From Spirosoma panaciterrae DSM 21099 (GTDB lineage: Bacteria > Bacteroidota > Bacteroidia > Cytophagales > Spirosomataceae): a DNA stretch of 64,000 nucleotides. The position numbers were made by a program, and so were the translations under genes. The stretch is taken from contig NZ_KB893206.1 of assembly GCF_000374025.1 (NCBI RefSeq), forward strand, positions 277,966 to 341,965, read 5' to 3'. Below the pieces are notes generated by a model. That model was not told the origin of the DNA. It was given only the letters and a program-made list of their open reading frames with translations, and made no database searches. Positions 30,201-36,830 of the stretch are shown here, in pieces; position 1 is the first letter of the stretch; the number at the start of each line of letters is the position of its first letter.

Positions 30201-30734
30201 AGCCTGGACAAGCAGGAATTTATCAATCTGATCGGCTTCCTGTCGAAGCTGGGTGGGTCTGGTGGTTTTCGCGTACCGACAACCCAGTTTGTCCGGCGCT
30301 GGAGTACGGTTTCGGCCAGTAAAGAGCTGGTCCGCAAATTGGCTGCTGAGGGAACAAGTTATGTCACAAAAGATGCCGGGAAACTGCCAACCATGCCCAT
30401 TTATAGTACGGTATCGGGAACCCTGCCCATCCACGAATTACCGATTGTAGAGGTAGGGCCAAACAAACGATACAGTTTTGTTCGGTTCGACCTGGAAGTG
30501 GTTAGCAAAGGCAACGTCGATCTGGGCTTTACGTCAACGGCTGGGCTGACGGGTTGGGTAGGAAACAAAGCCTTAAAAATGTCTGCTCAAGGCGTAATTG
30601 CCGATCTACCTCAGGGTGTTCAGACCATCACCTTAGCCATCGACCGCACGCAGTTTACAGCTCCACAATTAGGCATTCAGTTGCAGGAAGCTCCACAATC
30701 GCCCGCACAAGTCCGGCTCGTTATGGGTCGATAG
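27237..30734 (+). CDS. Very large beta-propeller / HEAT-repeat / cytochrome c protein (PVC-type membrane-bound dehydrogenase family)
   Basis: A 1165-residue protein. After an N-terminal hydrophobic leader (about residues 10-28) comes a sugar-dehydrogenase-like propeller (about 40-390: DGFEVTLFAAEPLVAKPIQM, LWVVSSTAYP, IFVLEDTNGDGKADKSTVFA, DISVGPDGAIYVADWYNP, HGRIWRI). An alpha-helical HEAT-like region follows (about 400-850). A cytochrome c domain has CQNCH at about residues 885-889 with a later Met (MMAYLV or LMPSG) as candidate axial ligand. A C-terminal beta domain (NPCBM-like, about 1040-1160) ends the protein. This architecture is typical of Planctomycetes/Verrucomicrobia dehydrogenases and is also found in Bacteroidota. 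The likely role is periplasmic oxidation of a sugar or alcohol with electron transfer to haem; the substrate is unknown. Confidence 0.85.
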   Translation: MRPRNRTLHPFSLLRKSLLVPMLVLTTALVNQDKAPDVPDPDVQKELESFKLADGFEVTLFAAEPLVAKPIQMNWDAQGRLWVVSSTAYPHLKTGEQANDKIFVLEDTNGDGKADKSTVFAEGLLTPTGILPGDGGVYVANSTEILHFSDTDGDGKADKKRRILSGFGTADTHHLIHTFRWGPEGSLYFNQSIYIYSHVETPSGIKRLEGGGVWRLRPEHLDLDIYAKGLVNPWGLQFTRWGTTFMTDGAGFEGINYAFPGATFLTAPGAERILRGLNPGQPKHSGLDVISGRHLPDDWQGTLITNDFRANRINRFRLEEQGSGFASKQLPDLLWTDHVAFRPVDISVGPDGAIYVADWYNPIIQHGEVDFHDPRRDQQHGRIWRIVAKNRPLVKRPQLEKATVAELLDALRQPEDWTRLQAKQVLKRHGAKEVIPVLAQWVSGLDSKATDYEHLLLEALWTYQTLDTVNEPLLLKLLKASDHNARAAALRAFQLWHGKIKDEPALLAKAVQDEHPRVRLEAVIALRNLQSAEAARAALAALDQPIDEFLDFALWQTIRELEPQWANRLKAEPNFLGDARKTVFALKSVSNAEAVAQLTRLYRQGQVPDEYQKDVLASIAKWGKPDELNTLFDLAVQGNSQRDKQTVARLNALADAARQRKVKPTDDLSRIASLINSTDEEVATTAMRLIGLWQMDDLSNRLVGVIPKGTTPVQKAALGALAAIGSDQSKKRLVDLSRPGNPPALRLLATAQLVSVDAPEAARIGTELLRTLPAETDATDLFQAFFTSKAGLQALADALIAQKIPASFAKAGRQLMARNVPFNRQRADEITRLQKALEASGGTLPVERMPQQLSNPEITALAQTISQSADPALGEQVFRKSELLCQNCHALGGAGGRIGPDLSSLGTSSPVETIIRSVLYPSLSIKEGYELQRIVKKDGSEMMAYLVSNGVSEVVVRDVGGQDFAIPKSQISTIEKTPGTLMPSGLTASLDKQEFINLIGFLSKLGGSGGFRVPTTQFVRRWSTVSASKELVRKLAAEGTSYVTKDAGKLPTMPIYSTVSGTLPIHELPIVEVGPNKRYSFVRFDLEVVSKGNVDLGFTSTAGLTGWVGNKALKMSAQGVIADLPQGVQTITLAIDRTQFTAPQLGIQLQEAPQSPAQVRLVMGR

Positions 30735-30753
30735 GGGGTTAGGATAGCTTTTT

Positions 30754-30794
30754 GGTCAACAGAAAACCTGGCTTCTACAGGTTTTCTGTTGACC
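30754..30794. terminator. Bidirectional hairpin between convergent genes
   Basis: A perfect 17-bp stem (30754-30770 with 30778-30794) and 7-base loop fills the 62-base gap between the cytochrome gene and the MTHFR-like gene. It can serve both directions. Confidence 0.82.
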
Positions 30795-30796
30795 CG

Positions 30797-31768
30797 CTAT
30801 TCGTTTACGGCTGTACTCACCGGAGAAGCGATTGCCGACTGCCTGAGGCCTTTATCTTTCAGCATCTGACCGATTCCGTTAGCTATATCGATAGATGCTT
30901 CGATCTCTGCTTTGCGAATGGCCACACTTTCAATATTAAATCCGAAGGGAATGGCACGTTCCAGGCAGAATGTGGTAAGTGCCGAGGCAATATCGAGGCA
31001 TATTTTTACCGATTTTTCGAGTATGTCGTCCGACGTCTTCAGGTCTTCTTTCAACTCATCGGGAACGTGAATACCGAGCCATTCCATAAACTGGAGGGTT
31101 TTGGCCGATCCACAGGCGGTAATTGTAAAAATGATCGTTGGGGGAGGGGTGTTTTGTCGATGACAACTGAGCGCCAGGTCTTCGATAACCTGCTTCGCAT
31201 AGTCGAGATTGAAAATACATTGTGAAATAAAGTACGACACTCCGCAGTTCATTTTGTCCAGCATTCGGACATCTTCATCGTGCAGCACATTATGTCGTTC
31301 GGGAATGGTCACCGCACCGATAACGGATGTGTCCTGATACTGTTTCCATAGGTCGTAGGCTTCCTGAAGGCTCGTTTTTACCGGAAAATCGGGGGCTGGT
31401 ACACCGACAAAAACAGGATAAAACGAGTGGTTATGGAGTTCTTCCAGCCAGTCGGAAAGCTCAGCGGCTGAAAATTTACCCGCAGGTCGGTAGATTATTT
31501 TGGGGATGGTCAAAGGCCCCAGATACGAAGACGCAAAAGCAAACGGGTCGAGTGCATTGATAAACGGGAAAGGCCTTTCTTCTTTTGTTCGGGCCGATTC
31601 ATCCTGAACGTCATAAACAACCAGGGCATCGATATCCAGCGTGGCCAGTCGCTCCATTGTTTTTTGGGCAATCTCGGCAACACGTTCCGGGGAAGTACCC
31701 GTTTTGGGGGGCGTAATGCCATACAGCAACACACCTGATTCTGCAGATTTGATTTTTTCTAGAAACAT
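30797..31768 (-). CDS. Methylenetetrahydrofolate-reductase-like TIM-barrel protein, non-canonical
   Basis: A 323-residue protein with the MTHFR fold outline: LLYGITPPKTGTSPERVAEI at the N-terminus, FPVFVGVPAPDF-like middle, then CGVSYFISQCIFNLDYAKQV (counterpart of the GADFxITQxFFD strand) and FNIESVAIRKAEIEASIDI at the end. The FEFFPP motif holding the catalytic Glu of MetF is YGITPP here, with Gly17 at the Glu position, so ordinary reductase activity is doubtful. It may act on another one-carbon compound or pterin/flavin substrate. It stands alone, convergent with the cytochrome gene. Confidence 0.7.
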   Translation of the reverse strand: MFLEKIKSAESGVLLYGITPPKTGTSPERVAEIAQKTMERLATLDIDALVVYDVQDESARTKEERPFPFINALDPFAFASSYLGPLTIPKIIYRPAGKFSAAELSDWLEELHNHSFYPVFVGVPAPDFPVKTSLQEAYDLWKQYQDTSVIGAVTIPERHNVLHDEDVRMLDKMNCGVSYFISQCIFNLDYAKQVIEDLALSCHRQNTPPPTIIFTITACGSAKTLQFMEWLGIHVPDELKEDLKTSDDILEKSVKICLDIASALTTFCLERAIPFGFNIESVAIRKAEIEASIDIANGIGQMLKDKGLRQSAIASPVSTAVNE

Positions 31769-32615
31769 AATGGCATTTGGGCGAACTATCCAGTCTGCTT
31801 TTCAGAAACGCTGTAAATGGCTTCTTTTTACAGACCTATACATTCAGGATAGTATGTACCCATTATTCGTAGGGCTGACCGTACATCTGGGCAAAATTCT
31901 ACACGTCAGCAAAGATGGTATCTTGATAGGCAATGGGCAAATAGATGGTCATAAATTTCAACAGAAGCTTCAAGGTCTTATCCGTCAACGTGATTGACGG
32001 TTGTGGCATTGGCTGGTGGGCTACACCGCATCCAGAACGAGGAAGTTAGATGCGACGATAAGCAATCTGCCTGGAGTTTTATTTAGAAAAGCTCAGACCA
32101 TTCGATCATCATTTCGGAGGTTTGATCCGTGGGTTTTTCTCCGCCAGATACACTAAAAGGAGTAGATTGTAAAATACACCTTTAGGGCGATTTTACGCGC
32201 AATCGTAAGCATGAACTTTGTTGTGTAAGCAGAAATTGCGAATCGAATTCTCCAGTTCTGGATTTGAAATAACGACAGAATGCTTTAGCAATTAAATGAA
32301 TTGAGGGAGCTATTTTAGGTAGATCAATCTTTCGCTTAAAATACTTCAGCGAGTAATTATAAATATAGGAAGTCGTTTACTTCCCGTATGGCTTATCGAG
32401 GAATCTGTTTAAACTTTTCTTTTTCAAGAAGAACTAGGTGTTTTTTGTCATCTCGAGGAACGAGGGATCTTCGGTAGGGGCAAAAACAATCCTATTACCG
32501 AAGATCCCTCGTTCCTCGAGATGACAAAAAATACTTATTGCCAGCTATTTATGAAGGTTTAAACAGCTTCGAGGTAAGGGAACTTAAAAATAGGAATTCA
32601 GCCACTATTCAGCCA
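31769..32615. other. 847-base AT-rich spacer, no convincing gene
   Basis: Base use here is clearly more AT-rich than in the flanking genes. On the minus strand an open stretch of about 60 codons near 32170-32370 (containing YFKRKIDLPKIAPSIHLIAK) has no start codon, and around 31880-31995 a second short stretch reads LTDKTLKLLLKFMTIYLPIA before stops. Both might be decayed coding sequence, but I cannot assign a family. A + strand frame at 31770-31997 (75 codons) does not look like a real protein. A large inverted repeat lies at 32440-32530. Confidence 0.5.
32440..32530. repeat. 36-bp perfect inverted repeat (REP-like element)
   Basis: Arms 32440-32475 and 32495-32530 are exact reverse complements around a 19-base centre. 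The core reads CATCTCGAGGAACGAGGGAT, and each arm ends in a T- or A-run, so it looks like a bidirectional terminator and a small mobile or dispersed palindrome at once. It lies 86 bases past the end of PUL2. Confidence 0.85.
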
Positions 32616-33701
32616 TCACCTAAGCGGAACCTGCACATTGTAGGACTGCGTCTGATCAACGGTAGTGGCCAGCAAAAGCACGGCGGGTTTGCCTTTGTCG
32701 AACCAGAGTTGAGGACGCTCCAGGTACCCAACCGGTTGAACACGACCATCGGCCCACCGAATCTGTAGGGTCGATACCAGCGGATGTTTGGCCAGATTCC
32801 AGTCGAAGCCGTCTCGTGAATCGAATAAGACCAGTGATCGGCCTGCCGATGTAAAAGCCCCGTGCATGTCTTTTACGATGGCCCAGTACCGATCGCCCTG
32901 GTACCAGATGAACGGATCTTCGGCTGGGAAGTCGGTCCCTTTGGCATTGAAAACGGTTTGTGGGTATTTGGTAAAGGGGCCTGTTGGACTGTCTGCCGTG
33001 GCGACCATGTGTACGACCGGTCCACCGAACACGCCGGGTCGTTTTTTGCCGACGGCCTTATAGACCATCAAGAATCCGCCATCGGGCCGTTGAGTAATGG
33101 ACGGATTGCTGGTTAAAAGAGCATCGGGAGCCGTTGAGTCAGGGCTTACGTCGATCAGTGGCGTATTCGTTCGTTTCCAGGGGCCACCGGGATTGTCAGC
33201 CACGGCTACGCCAATGCGCTGGTTATTACGGTGCACGAAATTAAGTGTCTTCATGTTCTTACCGTCGCCTGTATTGCCCATGTAATACAGGTAGTACTTT
33301 CCATTAAATTCATGAACAGTTGGGTTGTGTGTGCAAAGGCCATCCCAGAACTGTGCGCCACGGGCAGGCAGGGCTACGTCCTGAAAAACATAAGGGCCCA
33401 GCGGGTCACGCGCGGTAGCATGGGCCACTTCGGAATGGGTTACCCAGGCATTAAATCCCAGTTCGCGTCTCCAGCGTGAATAGTACAAATGGCAGGTGCC
33501 ATCTTTACCACGTACCATAGTGCCACACCAGATAAAATAAGCCGAATCGCTCATGACCGCCGTGGTCGGTACGGGCTGCAGCATGGTCTGTATGTTCAGA
33601 TCCGTTGTTTTTTTACGTTGATGGGTCGTCGACGTTCGGCAACCCGGCATGACCAACAGTAAGGCCCAAAGCAGGATAAATGCACGCTGTATGTGTTTCA
33701 T
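32616..33701 (-). CDS. Five-bladed-propeller glycoside hydrolase-like lipoprotein, paralogue 1
   Basis: A 361-residue protein with a lipoprotein leader (VMPGC, Cys21). The fold is that of GH43/GH117/GH130-type propellers, with recurring blocks FIWCGTMVRGKDGTCHLYYS, RRELGFNAWVTHSEVAHATA, FWDGLCTHNPTVHEFNGKYY, RNNQRIGVAVADNPGGPWKR, NPSITQRPDGGFLMVYK, FPAEDPFIWYQGDRYWAIVK and ADGRVQPVGYLERPQLWF. Two further paralogues lie in the same operon (35646-36761, 45227-46375). Conserved Asp/Glu in THSE, AEDPFIW and LERP are catalytic candidates. It probably removes a terminal sugar at the outer membrane or periplasm; the family number is uncertain. It is the last gene of the operon, 10 bases after the GH9-like gene. 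Confidence 0.75.
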   Translation of the reverse strand: MKHIQRAFILLWALLLVMPGCRTSTTHQRKKTTDLNIQTMLQPVPTTAVMSDSAYFIWCGTMVRGKDGTCHLYYSRWRRELGFNAWVTHSEVAHATARDPLGPYVFQDVALPARGAQFWDGLCTHNPTVHEFNGKYYLYYMGNTGDGKNMKTLNFVHRNNQRIGVAVADNPGGPWKRTNTPLIDVSPDSTAPDALLTSNPSITQRPDGGFLMVYKAVGKKRPGVFGGPVVHMVATADSPTGPFTKYPQTVFNAKGTDFPAEDPFIWYQGDRYWAIVKDMHGAFTSAGRSLVLFDSRDGFDWNLAKHPLVSTLQIRWADGRVQPVGYLERPQLWFDKGKPAVLLLATTVDQTQSYNVQVPLR

Positions 33702-33711
33702 GAGTCAGTGC

Positions 33712-35649
33712 TTAACGAATAGTACAGGTAGCCAGACTGCCCAGCCCCCAATATCCGTACGATACCTTAAGTTGTTTAGTACCCCCCGATGGGAGGGCGT
33801 AAAGGGTTGTGAAAATCCCGGAATCAGGCCCGGTTTCCTGCACCGCCACGTTGACCGGATCGTTTTCATCAAGCTGGACAAGTACCCATCCCGACTCCAC
33901 TTTAGCTGGGTCCAGGTTGAGGGCCGCTTTGAGTTCCAGCCGTACCGATGCGCCTGCTTTTACCATTTTCAGCGGCTTTTTGCCCTGCTTATCCAAGATG
34001 CGCACAGATTGGGTGCCCAGGGGGGCAAAGGTGAGTGTCGCCATCCAGCCCCGGTTCGAGATGGCCCACCCTTCCGTTGCATAGGCGTTTTGTCCGATAT
34101 GGTCTACCTGCCCTTCGGTCGATTTATCAGTAGCCACTAGTTGACCCGGTCGTGGAAACTGTGCATCAAGGGGTGTACCATCGAGCGTGCCGCGTACCTT
34201 ACCGAGCATTCCATAACCATTGGGGTGACTACGCGGCCAGCCGTATTCGACTCCATCCCAATAGCCATTAATGGCCAGTCGGTCGGCGCTTTTGTTGCTC
34301 AGATGGGCTCCAATGGGGTTAAGGCCAAACACAAAGTTAACCTGCGACCAGCCGATGTCTCGTAGCTCGCGGTCGCCCAGTAAATGGGCCACGGCAAACA
34401 TAGACCCACCCAGGGCTGGAGCACCACCAAGTTCTTTGGTACGCGGGTGCGCCCATTCGGTATCGCTATGTACGCGGTATTGCCAGAAATTGGCCGTTTT
34501 CTGCTTCATGTGGTCACGCCAGGCCATCAATTTTTCACGAGTTCCGTTGGGGGCTTTGTCGGGTGCTACCAGTAGAAAAAAAGCCAGTGCCTGTGGCGTG
34601 ATGTGTTCGGCATTGCGAATCCACCACATATGCCGGGGGTTGTTAAAATCCCAGTTTTTGATGATGTCTTCGGCACTTTCCTGGGCCCAGCGCAGATACT
34701 GTTCGGGCTGCCCGTCGGTTTCCTCTTTCTCAGAGAGATACATATACAAGTTGCTGAATACCGACTGCCCGAAGGCGTTCCCCATCTCGTTGAACTCCTG
34801 AAAACCTTCATCTACCCACTTGGTACTGTAGGTCCAGTACCGTACAACTTTGTGGCGGTCGTAGGCCTGCCATCGCTTACGGCATTCGTTACGATACTTG
34901 AGATACGTTTCTCGGGGAAGATAGGGTTTTAAGAAACTATGATAACCCGCGCAAACGGCCGCCAGTTGATCGAGCGTATTCCAATAGTCGTACGTCATAC
35001 GGGGCTGACCTTCGTAGCCCAACGTTCCATGCCGATTAGCGACCGGACCATTGTAGTCGACATGGTGGTAGGCAAATTCACCGTGCCAGAGAATCAGATC
35101 AATCAGGTCGGCCGTTTTTTTATCGCCCAGTTCGGTTGTCCAGCGGTCAAACAAAGCCGGGTTCGACGCATAGAAGAGCGTTTCAAAGGTAGTTTCCAGC
35201 CCATACGAGCCCTGATCACGGGAGGGGCCGCCCCCGTACACCTTCGCTTCATTGGAATGCACCGGATCTTCGGAACCTCGTACGTCCACGAAGAAATCGT
35301 AGGCTAGTTTTGACGAAATTCCTTCGATGAGGTGATCGGCAATCCGGAATGGCACCGACGGCTCACGACCTTTTACGGAAATAATGTATTCTGTCTGGCC
35401 CTTTGGGGGATTGAACGCTGAAAAAACGCCCGCCCGATCCCTGATGGTTCCGTTGAAAACAACGGCTTTGTCCGACTGACGGATTATCTGAAACGGAGTG
35501 CCATCGGCGGCTTCGTAACAAACAAACCGTTTCGCTTCGCCCCGGTTATAACCGGCCTGATTCACCAGCGGAACAGCCAGTGGCTTTGTGGGTTGTGCTA
35601 TTCCCTGAACAGAGCAGGCTATTAGGGTAACCAGAATTAAATACTTCAT
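33712..35649 (-). CDS. GH9-like (alpha/alpha)6 glycoside hydrolase with CelD-type Ig domain
   Basis: A 645-residue exported protein. I chose the ATG at 35649: it forms an ATGA overlap with the upstream stop and starts a signal peptide (MKYLILVTLIACSVQGIAQ). The Ig-like N-terminal domain of GH9 cellulases is seen in PLVNQAGYNRGEAKRFV. The helical domain ends with FVFGLNPIGAHLSNKSADRL and WPRSHPNGYGM, like the GH9 C-terminal active-site region. The GH9 catalytic DAGDY motif is not present; the corresponding part reads GGGPSRDQGSYGLETT. A C-terminal beta domain of about 90 residues follows. It may be a divergent hydrolase or a related enzyme class. Confidence 0.72.
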   Translation of the reverse strand: MKYLILVTLIACSVQGIAQPTKPLAVPLVNQAGYNRGEAKRFVCYEAADGTPFQIIRQSDKAVVFNGTIRDRAGVFSAFNPPKGQTEYIISVKGREPSVPFRIADHLIEGISSKLAYDFFVDVRGSEDPVHSNEAKVYGGGPSRDQGSYGLETTFETLFYASNPALFDRWTTELGDKKTADLIDLILWHGEFAYHHVDYNGPVANRHGTLGYEGQPRMTYDYWNTLDQLAAVCAGYHSFLKPYLPRETYLKYRNECRKRWQAYDRHKVVRYWTYSTKWVDEGFQEFNEMGNAFGQSVFSNLYMYLSEKEETDGQPEQYLRWAQESAEDIIKNWDFNNPRHMWWIRNAEHITPQALAFFLLVAPDKAPNGTREKLMAWRDHMKQKTANFWQYRVHSDTEWAHPRTKELGGAPALGGSMFAVAHLLGDRELRDIGWSQVNFVFGLNPIGAHLSNKSADRLAINGYWDGVEYGWPRSHPNGYGMLGKVRGTLDGTPLDAQFPRPGQLVATDKSTEGQVDHIGQNAYATEGWAISNRGWMATLTFAPLGTQSVRILDKQGKKPLKMVKAGASVRLELKAALNLDPAKVESGWVLVQLDENDPVNVAVQETGPDSGIFTTLYALPSGGTKQLKVSYGYWGLGSLATCTIR

Positions 35650-36761
35650 TTGGAAGAGGATAAAGGGACAAAAATGTTCATCGCATGGGCGCGTTTCTGA
35701 ATGCCCATAGCGCCAAAAAGAAGTTTCGGAACGCCCTTCTCCGTGTATAAGCATGGACGTTCGAGCTTATCATCAAACGGCTGACCATTCGACTGATAAA
35801 CGGTTTTGCCGATAACCTTGGGGTAAGGGGCAGGTTGCCAGTCATAGCCATTGGTAGACGTCAGCAAGGCCAGCCCCGTATCGCCGGTAAACTTCCCCAC
35901 CACATCGCGCACAATGGCGTAGTTTTTCCCTTTATAATGCCAGATATAGGGGTCTTCTGCCACCATCCACTCACTACCCCGGTCTTTGGCGTCAAAAATA
36001 GGGGTAGGGTGTTTGACAAAGGGGCCGGTCAGTGACGGTGAAAACGCCACCCCAAACCGGACCTTACCCCCTTTCAGGGTGCCGTTTTTTTCGACTTGTT
36101 TATACACCAGCATTACCCGGCCTGTTTCGTCGACAGTAGCCGCCGGATTCGACACCAGCAGTGCATCGTGGGCAGTACTATCAGCACTCACGTCCAGTAC
36201 TGGCTTATCGAATCGCTGCCATTCCCCTTCCGGGTCATCGGCGATGGCAACTCCAATTCGCTGGTTGTTCCGATATTCCCACCAGTTGGGGTTTTCATAA
36301 GCTGTATGCGGTTTTACGTACGATTTACCCGTTGTGCCCATATAATACAGATAAAACCTGTTTTGGTAGGCAATCACAGCAGGATTGTGGGTACAGACTC
36401 CGTCCCAAAATTGATTCCCCCGGGCGGGTAACACCACTTTTATGTGCTGATACGGGCCTTCGGGTCGGTCGGCTCGTGCCAGGGCAATTTCGGAATGAGT
36501 AACCCAGGCTTCGTGCCCTTTGTCGCGTGGCCAACGGCTATACAGCATATAAAATTTGCCATTCTTCCCTTTAATCATCGACCCACACCAGATGTTATAA
36601 TCGGGTAGTATGAACCGATTTGATTCGGGAACCGGCTGCACCATCGCACGAATGTCAACACGGTCCATCGAAACGAGCCAGCCATTTTTATCAAGTTTGG
36701 GCTGCTGGGCAAAAGCCAGATGACTCAGCAACACGAAGGGGATGATACGTTTGCAGTGCAT
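35646..36761 (-). CDS. Five-bladed-propeller glycoside hydrolase-like protein, paralogue 2
   Basis: A 371-residue protein with a Sec leader (MHCKRIIPFVLLSHLAFAQ). It matches paralogue 1 block for block: IWCGSMIKGKNGKFYMLYSR, HEAWVTHSEIALARADRPEG, FWDGVCTHNPAVIAYQNRFY, RNNQRIGVAIADDPEGEWQR, NPAATVDETGRVMLVYKQVE, MVAEDPYIWHYKGKNYAIVR and LERPCLY. It is not a lipoprotein, so it is probably soluble in the periplasm. The last four bases overlap the GH9-like start (ATGA), implying translational coupling. Confidence 0.77.
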   Translation of the reverse strand: MHCKRIIPFVLLSHLAFAQQPKLDKNGWLVSMDRVDIRAMVQPVPESNRFILPDYNIWCGSMIKGKNGKFYMLYSRWPRDKGHEAWVTHSEIALARADRPEGPYQHIKVVLPARGNQFWDGVCTHNPAVIAYQNRFYLYYMGTTGKSYVKPHTAYENPNWWEYRNNQRIGVAIADDPEGEWQRFDKPVLDVSADSTAHDALLVSNPAATVDETGRVMLVYKQVEKNGTLKGGKVRFGVAFSPSLTGPFVKHPTPIFDAKDRGSEWMVAEDPYIWHYKGKNYAIVRDVVGKFTGDTGLALLTSTNGYDWQPAPYPKVIGKTVYQSNGQPFDDKLERPCLYTEKGVPKLLFGAMGIQKRAHAMNIFVPLSSSK

Positions 36762-36830
36762 AGAAGGTTGTTCTAGAAGGGTTCAAGTCAATCATCCGGG
36801 GATTAAAGGCATACCGATTGAGCAAATGAA

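Noticed and set aside
31770..31997. 75-codon frame divergent from the MTHFR-like gene
   Set aside because: No signal, domain or protein-like make-up; it starts inside the MTHFR-like start region.
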